This document shows positions 34,985 to 42,869 of a stretch of 64,000 nucleotides of DNA, piece by piece (within the stretch, counting starts at the first letter, position 1; the number at the start of each line of letters is the position of its first letter). Under the pieces are notes generated by a model. That model was not told where the DNA came from. It made no database searches and saw only the letters and a list, made by a program, of their open reading frames with translations. Position numbers and translations under genes: made by a program. The stretch comes from an uncultured Croceitalea sp. (GTDB taxonomy: Bacteria > Bacteroidota > Bacteroidia > Flavobacteriales > Flavobacteriaceae), in the NCBI GenBank assembly GCA_947494805.1, contig CANLWK010000002.1, positions 248,001 to 312,000 on the forward strand. Reading direction: 5' to 3'.

Positions 34985-35056
34985 TTAACATTGCCATCTG
35001 TAACAAATAACAATAAACATTGACTGATAAATATAAAGTCAATCAAAATATCAAAA

Positions 35057-35596
35057 ATGAAGAATAGTATAAAAGGTATAGTCTTAATGATAGCCGTTCT
35101 GTTGGGGTCATGCGCATCACAACAGAGTTTGCAAGAGTATTATGTCGATAGCCAAGAAAATCCGAATTTCATTTCATTGGATATTCCCGCGAGTATTTTA
35201 AAAATGGATGAGGTCGATTTGAGTGATAGTCAGAAAGAAGCGGTTTCGTCTTTACGCAAGTTCAATCTGTTGGCATTCAGAAAAACAGAAGGAAACAAAA
35301 CGGAATACAAGCTTGAAAAAGCAAAAGTAAAAGAGATCCTTAAAGGAGAAGACTTTGTAGAACTGATGAAAATCAAGTCACAGTATGGTAGGGGAGTTAT
35401 CAAGTATTTAGGTGACGAGAATGCTATAGATGAAGTGATTATCTATGGCGATAGTGAAGAAAAAGGTTTTGCTTTGGTCCGGGTGTTAGGTAAAGATATG
35501 AACCCTGCACATATTGTTCAACTCATGCAGGCCATTCAAAAATCAGACTATAAGGGCGAAGGTCTTGGTGAAATCGGTGAATTTTTAAAAGGATAA
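35057..35596 (+). CDS. DUF4252 family lipoprotein (copy 3)
   Basis: 179 residues. It differs from copies 1 and 2 by having a lipoprotein signal (MKNSIKGIVLMIAVLLGSC, lipobox LGSC) and a more diverged body: NPNFISLDIPASIL, FVELMKIKSQYGRGVIKYLGDENAIDEVIIYGD. The DUF4252 pattern of a helix, a LMKIK segment and a VIIYGD strand is kept. It is the last gene of the sigma/anti-sigma/DUF4252 unit and is followed by a terminator. Membrane tethering of only one paralogue suggests the three are not redundant. Confidence 0.85.
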   Translation: MKNSIKGIVLMIAVLLGSCASQQSLQEYYVDSQENPNFISLDIPASILKMDEVDLSDSQKEAVSSLRKFNLLAFRKTEGNKTEYKLEKAKVKEILKGEDFVELMKIKSQYGRGVIKYLGDENAIDEVIIYGDSEEKGFALVRVLGKDMNPAHIVQLMQAIQKSDYKGEGLGEIGEFLKG

Positions 35597-35619
35597 AAAG
35601 TAGCTCACTAAACTTGTAT

Positions 35620-35655
35620 AATCCTGGACTGCGAAAGTGGTTCAGGATTTTTTTA
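35620..35655 (+). terminator. Terminator after the DUF4252 operon
   Basis: AATCCTG (35620-35626) pairs with CAGGATT (35643-35649), with partial extension inside, then a seven-T run. Confidence 0.85.
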
Positions 35656-35746
35656 TGTCCAGAATTGACAGTTTCTTAAAAAGACTACGTGACCTTATGC
35701 TTATATTAGTGTCATAACATCGTGAAACACTAAAAACCCAATAGAA

Positions 35747-36562
35747 ATGGAAAACGCACAGGTCTGGATAGACAAAGGAATCGATTTTATCACTGAATAT
35801 GGTCCAAAAGTTATTGGTGCCATTCTTATTTATATGATTGGTTCATGGATTATTAAAAAACTTGCCGGGGTATTGAAAAAAGTAATGGCCAAAGGTAGTT
35901 ACGATGAATCACTACAACGGTTCTTGTTAAACCTGGTCACTTGGGGCCTTAAAATATTTTTGATAATTACGGTTATATCGACCCTGGGTGTTGAAACGAC
36001 AAGTTTGGCAGCGGTCATTGCCGCAGCTGGTTTGGCAGTAGGTTTGGCATTACAGGGCTCATTGTCAAATTTTGCCGGTGGTGTTTTGATTATGATTTTT
36101 AAACCCTATAAAATTGGAGATTTGATTGAAGGGCAAGGCGTTTTGGGCGTTGTCAAAGAAATTGAAATTTTCACAACAAAATTGGTCTCGCCAGAGAACA
36201 AGTTGATCATTGTGCCGAATGGTGCCATGGCAAACGGAAATATCGTCAATTACACCGCTGAAGGAAAAATTCGTGTTGACACCGTTATTGGTGTTGGCTA
36301 CAATGAAGATATCAAAAAGACAAAAGAAGTATTAATGAATGTACTGACCTCAAATGAATTGGTATTGAAGGACCCAGCTCCATCTGTAAATGTTATGGAG
36401 TTGGCAGATAGTTCGGTAAACTTTGCCGTACGTCCCTTTTGCAAACCAGAACACTATTGGGATGTATATTTTGCTACGTATGAAGATTGCAAGTTGGCAT
36501 TGGATAAAGCAGGAATCGAAATTCCTTACCCACACAGTGTCGAGATTCACAAAGAGGCTTAA
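35747..36562 (+). CDS. mscS: Small-conductance mechanosensitive channel
   Basis: 271 residues. Three N-terminal membrane helices (about 18-36, 62-84, 90-112); the third is the Gly/Ala-rich pore helix AAVIAAAGLAVGLALQGSLSNFAGGVLI. A cytoplasmic beta domain with FKPYKIGDLIEGQGVLGVVKEIEIF and VPNGAMANGNIVNYT follows. These are the standard MscS marks. It acts as a pressure-release valve in the inner membrane on hypo-osmotic shock. It is monocistronic, and its terminator lies inside the tail of convergent purB. Confidence 0.95.
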   Translation: MENAQVWIDKGIDFITEYGPKVIGAILIYMIGSWIIKKLAGVLKKVMAKGSYDESLQRFLLNLVTWGLKIFLIITVISTLGVETTSLAAVIAAAGLAVGLALQGSLSNFAGGVLIMIFKPYKIGDLIEGQGVLGVVKEIEIFTTKLVSPENKLIIVPNGAMANGNIVNYTAEGKIRVDTVIGVGYNEDIKKTKEVLMNVLTSNELVLKDPAPSVNVMELADSSVNFAVRPFCKPEHYWDVYFATYEDCKLALDKAGIEIPYPHSVEIHKEA

Positions 36563-36585
36563 GACAGCAAAACGTATTCAATATT

Positions 36586-37929
36586 CTAAACCCCGGTATA
36601 ATTTGCTGGGGTTATTTTTTTGAGTTCACTTTTGATGGTATCGGTTACTTCAAGCGTATCAATGAAATCGGCAATAGACCGTTGATTGATTTTTTCATTG
36701 GTTCGGGTCAGTCCTTTTAAAGCTTCATACGGATTAGGATAACCTTCGCGTCGTAAAATGGTTTGAATTGCTTCGGCCACTACGGCCCAATTATTCTCTA
36801 GATCATGTTCGAACTTTGTTGCATTGAGCACCAATTTGTTCAATCCTTTTGATGTTGATTGTAAAGCGACCAAGGTATGCGCAAAAGGTACCCCAACGTT
36901 GCGCAGTACGGTACTGTCAGTCAAGTCACGCTGTAAACGTGAAACGGGCAGTTTAGCTGAAAGATGCTCAAATATCGCATTCGCCAGGCCTAGATTACCC
37001 TCAGAGTTTTCAAAATCTATGGGGTTTACTTTGTGAGGCATGGCAGATGAGCCCACTTCACCCTTTTTGATTTTTTGTTTAAAATAGTCCATGGAGATAT
37101 ATGTCCAGATATCCCTGTTCAAATCAATGAAAATGGTGTTGATTCGTTTTAAACAATCGAACAACGCCGCCATATGATCATAATGTTCTATCTGTGTCGT
37201 GGGAAACGAATGGTAAAGTCCCAATTTTTCTTGTACAAATTCTTTGCCAAAAGCTTTCCAGTCCGTATCGGGGTAAGCCACTTTATGTGCGTTGTAATTT
37301 CCTGTGGCTCCACCGAATTTTGCCGCCGACGGAATATCGTTCAAGAGGTCAAATTGCTGTTTTAAACGTTCGACAAAAACATCAAGTTCCTTGCCCAAAC
37401 GGGTAGGGGATGCAGGTTGTCCGTGTGTTCTTGCCAACATGGGAACACCTGCCCATTCACTTGCCAAGGACTTTAACTTCTCAAAAACTTCAAAATACAG
37501 GGGTACATAACAGTCATTCATCGCCTCTTTGATAGAAAATGGAATGGCCGTATTATTGATGTCTTGTGAGGTCAATCCAAAATGTATGAATTCTTTATGT
37601 GCCGATAAACCAAGTGCATCAAATTTTTCTTTGATGAAGTATTCAACTGCTTTTACGTCGTGGTTGGTGACTTTTTCAATGTCTTTGATAGCTTGTGCAT
37701 CGGCAGAAGAAAAGCCTTGATGAATCTTTTGCAGCGATTCAAACTTGGAATGGTCAAAATTGGCCAGTTGTGGCAAGGGTATCTCACAAAGCGCAATAAA
37801 GTATTCTATCTCAACCTGTACTCTATACTTTATTAGTGCTTCTTCAGAAAAGTAATTGCCCAAAGTGGCCGTTTTGTTTCGGTAACGACCATCTATAGGT
37901 GATATGGCATTTAATTGGTTCAAAGACAT
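36586..37929 (-). CDS. purB: Adenylosuccinate lyase
   Basis: 447 residues. It cleaves SAICAR and adenylosuccinate, releasing fumarate, in purine synthesis. Family marks are the start NAISPIDGRYRNKT, the TSQDINNTA segment, the catalytic-loop signature GSSAMPHKVNPIDFEN and ARTHGQPASPTRLGKEL. The length and the ISPIDGRY start fit the E. coli-type subgroup. A -7 element (TATCTTTG on the minus strand, 37953-37960) lies 24 bp before the start. The unknown gene at 38032-38604 is upstream on the same strand. Confidence 0.96.
   Translation of the reverse strand: MSLNQLNAISPIDGRYRNKTATLGNYFSEEALIKYRVQVEIEYFIALCEIPLPQLANFDHSKFESLQKIHQGFSSADAQAIKDIEKVTNHDVKAVEYFIKEKFDALGLSAHKEFIHFGLTSQDINNTAIPFSIKEAMNDCYVPLYFEVFEKLKSLASEWAGVPMLARTHGQPASPTRLGKELDVFVERLKQQFDLLNDIPSAAKFGGATGNYNAHKVAYPDTDWKAFGKEFVQEKLGLYHSFPTTQIEHYDHMAALFDCLKRINTIFIDLNRDIWTYISMDYFKQKIKKGEVGSSAMPHKVNPIDFENSEGNLGLANAIFEHLSAKLPVSRLQRDLTDSTVLRNVGVPFAHTLVALQSTSKGLNKLVLNATKFEHDLENNWAVVAEAIQTILRREGYPNPYEALKGLTRTNEKINQRSIADFIDTLEVTDTIKSELKKITPANYTGV
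36589..36620 (+). terminator. mscS terminator inside the purB 3' end
   Basis: A 6-bp stem AACCCC/GGGGTT (36589-36594 with 36608-36613) followed by A and a run of Ts. It overlaps the last codons of convergent purB. Confidence 0.7.
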
Positions 37930-37952
37930 GGACCTCTGTTTTTAAGAAAGGG

Positions 37953-37960
37953 CAAAGATA
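37953..37960 (-). promoter_or_regulatory. -7 element upstream of purB
   Basis: TATCTTTG on the minus strand fits TAnnTTTG. A matching TTG at the expected distance is not evident. Confidence 0.45.
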
Positions 37961-38031
37961 GTATTTTAGGTCAGGAATTATAGTAGGTGGACCGATAGTT
38001 GTTTCAAAGGTTTGTAAACCTTTCGAACATG

Positions 38032-38604
38032 TTAACGCTTATTTGCTTTAATGGCCTGGAGTGTTTTTTTTGCCCGATTTTTGTAACCTACGGTACCTTT
38101 CGGTATTGAATCTTCGAGTACCAGTTGCAGTTCAGGATGAATCCATTTGAACTGTAATCCTAAATAAAATAGCGAAGTCATCGCAAAAACTTTAGTGGCG
38201 ACTTTGTGCTCGCCGATAAGCCAGTCAAAACAAGTGTTGACAATACGCTCAAGATGTTTTTCTGTTATGTTTTCGGCAAAGATGGGTAGTCGTTCTTTGT
38301 AATAGGCTTCGGTCAAGAGCTCACAAGTGTGCGCCATTGGACGCATACATGATTCAGAAGCGATTGTAGAAAGTCCCTTTGTGAACAGCTCCAAATGGGG
38401 CAGTAAAAAAACAAGCCGTTTGCGCATCAAATGGTCAAATACCCAACTGGCATTAAAATCATTGATCTTATCTTGGCGAAAAACTTCTTTCAACAAGGGT
38501 TCTACAAGTTCGGGCATGTGAACAAGTTGTTTGATCAACTGTTCGATTTGAGTTTTTGAAAGTCTGCCAGAATTTAGTAATTGATGTAACGTTTCTTTTG
38601 TCAA
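38032..38604 (-). CDS. Helical protein of unknown function upstream of purB
   Basis: About 190 residues from a proposed TTG start at 38604 (reading LTKETLHQLLNSG). The open frame reaches 38760, but that would overlap the divergent heme-binding gene by 126 bp, and the extra sequence looks non-coding; the next ATG (38517) would cut a conserved-looking helix. The protein is alpha-helical throughout with HEAT-like pairs and no cysteine-metal or catalytic motif. I recall homologues being mislabelled adenylosuccinate lyase because of the neighbour, but it has none of that enzyme's motifs. Confidence 0.7.
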   Translation of the reverse strand: MTKETLHQLLNSGRLSKTQIEQLIKQLVHMPELVEPLLKEVFRQDKINDFNASWVFDHLMRKRLVFLLPHLELFTKGLSTIASESCMRPMAHTCELLTEAYYKERLPIFAENITEKHLERIVNTCFDWLIGEHKVATKVFAMTSLFYLGLQFKWIHPELQLVLEDSIPKGTVGYKNRAKKTLQAIKANKR

Positions 38605-38634
38605 AAAAACTAATTTTATAAAAAACCTTATACA

Positions 38635-39111
38635 ATGAAAATAGCAAAAAAAATATTGGTTGCACTGCTGGTTGTCTTTATTGGAATGCAATTTTTTGGG
38701 CCTGATAGAAATGTGACCGATGCCACGGACTACGTTGCTGCTTTTGAAGCAGATACGCAACCTTCGGCAGAAGTAAAAGTACTTTTACAAAATACTTGCT
38801 ACGACTGTCATAGTAACAATACTGAATATCCATGGTACAGTAATATTTCTCCAGTTTCGTATTGGATTGATGAACATATTGAGCATGGTAAAGAAGAGTT
38901 GAATTTTTCAGACTGGGCCAATTATTCCGATAAGAAGAAAGACCATAAATTAGAAGAATTGGTCGAAGAAGTGGAAGAGGGTGAAATGCCATTAAAAGAG
39001 TATACCTGGATACACAGTGAGGCCCATTTTACCAACGAACAGAAAGAACTTCTAATAAATTGGGCAAAAGAGGCTAGAACGAGGTACCAAGTAGTTCAAA
39101 CACAAGATTAG
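38635..39111 (+). CDS. Heme-binding domain protein
   Basis: 158 residues. An N-terminal membrane anchor or signal (about 5-22) is followed by a haem-binding domain with a single CYDCHS (CxxCH) motif and the conserved NNTEYPWYSNISPVSYWIDEHIEHGKEELNFSDW, then EEGEMPLKEYTWIH. These match PF14376 (Haem_bd). It probably holds one c-type heme in the periplasm. A redox partner is not apparent nearby. Its 3' end overlaps the convergent sirtuin gene by 38 bp. Confidence 0.9.
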   Translation: MKIAKKILVALLVVFIGMQFFGPDRNVTDATDYVAAFEADTQPSAEVKVLLQNTCYDCHSNNTEYPWYSNISPVSYWIDEHIEHGKEELNFSDWANYSDKKKDHKLEELVEEVEEGEMPLKEYTWIHSEAHFTNEQKELLINWAKEARTRYQVVQTQD

Positions 39112-39769
39112 GCACGCCAACGGTCGCGGAAGCTTCACGTATGGTAAGGTTTTCAAAGTCTGAAGCACGAACCGTGGGCTTTGGGTCTATGAAATAAATT
39201 GGTGTCCTGTTCTGCACATAGTTCACCAAACTTGCTGCAGGATATACCTGCATTGAAGTACCGATAATAATCAAAGCATCGGCGTTTTGAACTACATCGA
39301 TTGCTTTTTCGAGCATGGGGACCATTTCACCAAACCAAACGATATGTGGGCGCAATTGGTGTCCATTTTCATCAACATCGCCCAAGTTGAGGTCTTTTCG
39401 CCAATCCAAAACTAGGTGTTCATTTGCGGTACTGCGTACTTTAAAAAGTTCGCCATGCAAGTGTAAAACATTTGAACTTCCTGCTATTTCATGCAAGTTA
39501 TCTACATTTTGGGTGACAATATGCACGTCATAGGCAGATTCAAGTTGTACCAGAGCCTCATGGCCTTTGTTTGGTTCAACTTGTAGTAATTGTCTTCGCC
39601 TTTGATTGTAAAATTCGAGGACCAATTCAGGATTGGCTGCAAAACCTTGTGGTGAAGCCACCTGCATCACATCATGACCTTCCCACAATCCATTGGCATC
39701 CCTAAATGTTTTTAAACCGCTTTCAGCACTCATACCGGCCCCTGTCAATACCACAATTCGTTTTTTCAT
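39074..39769 (-). CDS. cobB: Sirtuin NAD-dependent deacylase lacking zinc cysteines
   Basis: 231 residues. NAD-binding GAGMSAESGLKTFRDANGLWEG, TQNVDNLHEIAGS, the catalytic His105 in HLHGE, and IIGTSMQVYPAASL are all intact. Tyr54 and Arg57 (FYNQRRR) match the Y-x-x-R pair that gives class III sirtuins succinyl/malonyl-lysine preference. There is no cysteine anywhere in the protein, so the usual four-Cys zinc ribbon is missing; the region reads RSTANEHLVLDWRKDLNLGDVDENG instead. Removal of acyl groups from lysines is likely. Desuccinylase preference is inferred. Confidence 0.9.
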   Translation of the reverse strand: MKKRIVVLTGAGMSAESGLKTFRDANGLWEGHDVMQVASPQGFAANPELVLEFYNQRRRQLLQVEPNKGHEALVQLESAYDVHIVTQNVDNLHEIAGSSNVLHLHGELFKVRSTANEHLVLDWRKDLNLGDVDENGHQLRPHIVWFGEMVPMLEKAIDVVQNADALIIIGTSMQVYPAASLVNYVQNRTPIYFIDPKPTVRASDFENLTIREASATVGVPNLVFELLGTSF

Positions 39770-39825
39770 AAACTGTCAATAGAAAGATTCAACCCAAATT
39801 TACCATTTTGATTATCTTGGTTGTT

Positions 39826-40479
39826 ATGTTTAGCCACGATTTGCTCGCATATTTGGAGGACTTCTTGACTCAGGAAAGAAAAGAACGGTTCAAAACCGTA
39901 TTATCAAAACGCACCAATTTTTTAACTGTTGCCATTGAAGATGTATATCAATTACACAATACCAGTGCGGTAATCAGAAGTTGCGATGCCTTTGGTATTC
40001 AAACGGTACATGTGGTAGAAGACCGATTTGGTAAACGATTGGATAAGAATATTGCAATGGGTGCAGAACAGTGGGTTGATGTAGAACGGTACCAAACTAC
40101 CGCCGCATGTATTGATCGTTTAAAAGCAGATGGCTATCAAATTGTCGCTACTACGCCACATGATGAAAGCAATAAATTGCCTGATTTTAAGTTGACAACG
40201 AAAACTGCACTTTTCTTTGGTACCGAGAAAGAGGGCCTAAGCCCAGAAGTTTTAGGGCGCGCTGATGCTTTTTTAACCATACCTATGGCGGGTTTCTCTG
40301 AAAGCCTGAATATTTCGGTAGCTGCTTCCATCATTTTACAAGATTTGACCCAAAGATTACGAAATAGTAATCTGGAATGGCAACTATCTGAAAAAGAAAT
40401 TGTTACAAAACGGTTTGATTGGACAAAAAATTCCATTAAAAATGTTGAGGGTATTATGGCCCGTTACTTGGCAGACTGA
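39826..40479 (+). CDS. trmH: tRNA (guanosine-18-2'-O)-methyltransferase, SpoU family
   Basis: 217 residues from MFSHDLLAYL (39826); the open frame starts six codons earlier at 39808. All three SPOUT knot motifs are present: NTSAVIRSCDAFGI, LFFGTEKEGLS and IPMAGFSESLNISVAASI. The C-terminal helix-rich extension (KRFDWTKNSIKNVEGIM) and the length are those of TrmH. It methylates the ribose of G18 in tRNA. The SRPBCC gene follows on the same strand after 43 bp. Confidence 0.92.
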   Translation: MFSHDLLAYLEDFLTQERKERFKTVLSKRTNFLTVAIEDVYQLHNTSAVIRSCDAFGIQTVHVVEDRFGKRLDKNIAMGAEQWVDVERYQTTAACIDRLKADGYQIVATTPHDESNKLPDFKLTTKTALFFGTEKEGLSPEVLGRADAFLTIPMAGFSESLNISVAASIILQDLTQRLRNSNLEWQLSEKEIVTKRFDWTKNSIKNVEGIMARYLAD

Positions 40480-40522
40480 CTTTTTTTGTATTTTTAATGC
40501 TAACCAATTAAAAATAAACAAA

Positions 40523-41050
40523 ATGACTACTGCACTTTACATTATTGGAGGTCTCATATTGCTCATTGCAATTTTGGCCCTGTTAGCTCCAAAAACGTAT
40601 GACGTTTCTCGTTCCATTGAAATAAGTAAACCAAAGAATGAAGTTTTTCAATACCTAAGGTTTTTGAAAAACCAGGATAAATGGTCGCCATGGAACAAAA
40701 AAGACCCCGATATGAAAAAAGAATTTAGAGGAACTGATGGCGAAGTTGGTTCTGTTAGTTACTGGCTAGGTAACAAGGACGTTGGAGAGGGTGAACAAGA
40801 GATTACGAAAATTGTCGATGGTGAACGTGTAGAATCTGAACTTAGATTTTTAAAGCCTTGGAAATCCACTTCTGATGCTTATATGACAACAGAGGAAACT
40901 ACCAATGGGGGTACTAAGGTAACCTGGGGATTCTCTGGTAAAAATAAATTCCCAACAAGTATTTTTATGCTTTTCATGAATATGGACAAAGCCGTAGGGG
41001 GAGATTTTGAAGAAGGGCTATCAAGTCTAAAAGCTTTGGTAGAGAACTAA
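40523..41050 (+). CDS. SRPBCC family protein with N-terminal membrane anchor
   Basis: 175 residues from MTTALYIIGGLILLIAILALL (40523), whose first 21 residues are a membrane helix; the frame is open upstream to 40400 but that part overlaps trmH. The rest is a START/Bet v1-like domain (about 28-170): VSRSIEISKPKNEVFQYL, WSPWNKKDPD and KVTWGFSGKN. Members bind hydrophobic ligands. No specific role is known. It lies convergent to and 4 bp from the M61 protease gene. Confidence 0.88.
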   Translation: MTTALYIIGGLILLIAILALLAPKTYDVSRSIEISKPKNEVFQYLRFLKNQDKWSPWNKKDPDMKKEFRGTDGEVGSVSYWLGNKDVGEGEQEITKIVDGERVESELRFLKPWKSTSDAYMTTEETTNGGTKVTWGFSGKNKFPTSIFMLFMNMDKAVGGDFEEGLSSLKALVEN

Positions 41051-41054
41051 CCTT

Positions 41055-42833
41055 TTATTGTTTAAGCCATTCTTTGCGCTTGGCCACCGATGCGGCATTG
41101 GCATCTGGATTAATGGTTATGGTATATTTGGGGTCTTTGGCCAAGGTGACTTTGGTGGTTCTTTCATGACCGAATCGATTGAAGGTAATATTGAGTAGCG
41201 CACCTTGTTGTTGCTCTTTAAGAAAATCAGCAAAGTTGTTTTCTTCTGTCATGGGAACTCCATTGACCTCAGCTATAACATCACCTTTGTCTAGACCTGC
41301 CTGATAAGCCGGAGAACCTATCAATGTATTATTGGCCAAGGTATTTTCTTTGATATACGCACCAAAGTACCCTGAATCTTCATCTTGGGCAATGAGCAAT
41401 CCCACTGAATTGAACAGACTTGAATAATCAGGCATTTTGCTATTGTAGATATAGTTATTGAAAAAACTATCACCAAATGTTTTTCCTGCGTAGGCGTTCA
41501 ATAGTTCGTGCAGGTCATTTATTGTATATGGTTTCTCGGTTTTGCCATGAACTTGCCAGACTTTTTTAAAGAAGTCATCTAGGTTCAGTGCTTGCTGACG
41601 CAATGCTAGGTCCAAGGCGAGCCCCAACATACTGCCATAAGAGTAATATGAAATAAATGTGTTATTTCGGTTTTGTGGATCTAGAGAAGTGGCTGCATCA
41701 ACAAAAGGCGCTTGATAGCTCATTTCTATAGGGTTAAAGAATTTTCGACCGTTAGAATTCCAAACATAATTAAAAGACCCATTCAAAGACTTTACGTATT
41801 CTTCAGTAGTTCTTAAACCTGCCCTACAAAGAATAAGGTTGGTATAGTATGACGTAAAACCTTCGGCAAACCATAGCTCACCACTCATATCTACATTGTC
41901 AAAGTCAAAGGGTTCTAGGGATTTTGGGCGAATACGTTCTACGTTCCACACATGAAAAAACTCATGGGAAACTGTTCCCAAGTTTCTTTTTAAGCCTTCA
42001 TTGGCCAAACTTCGGGTAGAAGTCAGTATTGTAGAATTACGATGTTCCATTCCATCACCATTAATATTGGGCATATAACATGCAATAAAGGTGTATTCAC
42101 CGAAATCAAAGTTGGGAAGCTCACCAAATACACTTTGCTGCTCTTTAACAATACGCTTGACACTTTCAAAATAGGAGTCCAATTCTTCTGAAGTGCCCTC
42201 ATGAAGCAAAGCAAAACGAATGTTTTTTGTTTGTCCATTTTCCGTAATCTGAAACTCTCTCAAATCAAAGTCGCTGATTTCCATTGGACTGTCCATAAAA
42301 TAGTATAGGTTGGGCGCCCAATATAGACTATCGTTCAATTTTTTAAGCTGTGTGGCAACCTTCCAATTGGATTCTTCCGGTACGTCAATCTTGACCTTTA
42401 TCTGTCTTTCTTTTAGGGCGGGAGCAAACATAAAAGCTGATGGAATATTCAAATGTGCGTGGGTCTCATCAATTTGTGAATATGTGCCATCACCACGGTT
42501 AGCAAATAGGGTATAGGTTACATTTACCTCTCCGTTATGACCATAGATATTCCACTGATAAGGGTTTGGCCTACTAAACGAAATCGCTTTACCATCACCA
42601 TCAGTGACCTTAACATCGTATACATTTTTTGCAAAGGAGTGAAAGGCATATCGTCCGGGTGAACTATTTGCCATGCGCACAACTAACGTATCATGGATAA
42701 CATTAGGAAAGTTGAGCTTAAAAACGCCTTCATGATGCACTGCATTATCAAAAGAAATTTGATAGGTGTTGGTTTGTGCTTGTACATAGAAGCATCCGAT
42801 CAAAAAAACGATGAGCATATAAAATTGCCTCAT
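41055..42833 (-). CDS. M61 family metallopeptidase with PDZ domain
   Basis: 592 residues: signal peptide MRQFYMLIVFLIGCFYVQAQ, an N-terminal beta-sandwich domain, then the zinc site GTVSHEFFHVWNVERIRP (HExxH) and the downstream Glu in LWFAEGFTSYY. A PDZ domain near 500-560 has GSPAYQAGLDKGDVIAEVNGVP. This is the glycyl-aminopeptidase (M61) layout, and it is secreted to the periplasm or beyond. It follows the amylase gene by 36 bp on the same strand, so the two may be cotranscribed, although their substrates differ. Confidence 0.94.
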   Translation of the reverse strand: MRQFYMLIVFLIGCFYVQAQTNTYQISFDNAVHHEGVFKLNFPNVIHDTLVVRMANSSPGRYAFHSFAKNVYDVKVTDGDGKAISFSRPNPYQWNIYGHNGEVNVTYTLFANRGDGTYSQIDETHAHLNIPSAFMFAPALKERQIKVKIDVPEESNWKVATQLKKLNDSLYWAPNLYYFMDSPMEISDFDLREFQITENGQTKNIRFALLHEGTSEELDSYFESVKRIVKEQQSVFGELPNFDFGEYTFIACYMPNINGDGMEHRNSTILTSTRSLANEGLKRNLGTVSHEFFHVWNVERIRPKSLEPFDFDNVDMSGELWFAEGFTSYYTNLILCRAGLRTTEEYVKSLNGSFNYVWNSNGRKFFNPIEMSYQAPFVDAATSLDPQNRNNTFISYYSYGSMLGLALDLALRQQALNLDDFFKKVWQVHGKTEKPYTINDLHELLNAYAGKTFGDSFFNNYIYNSKMPDYSSLFNSVGLLIAQDEDSGYFGAYIKENTLANNTLIGSPAYQAGLDKGDVIAEVNGVPMTEENNFADFLKEQQQGALLNITFNRFGHERTTKVTLAKDPKYTITINPDANAASVAKRKEWLKQ

Positions 42834-42869
42834 TTGCTAAGAATTAAGGTTGGTAAACTTGTTTGAAAG

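Noticed and set aside
34999-35024. A second TGTAAC before DUF4252 copy 3 as an ECF promoter
   Set aside because: At the 16-bp distance the sequence is TGAC, not CGTC, and the region is so AT-rich that such matches are expected.
38006-38023. AAAGGTTT/AAACCTTT palindrome as terminator of the gene before purB
   Set aside because: The loop would have only 2 nt and no T run follows on the minus strand.
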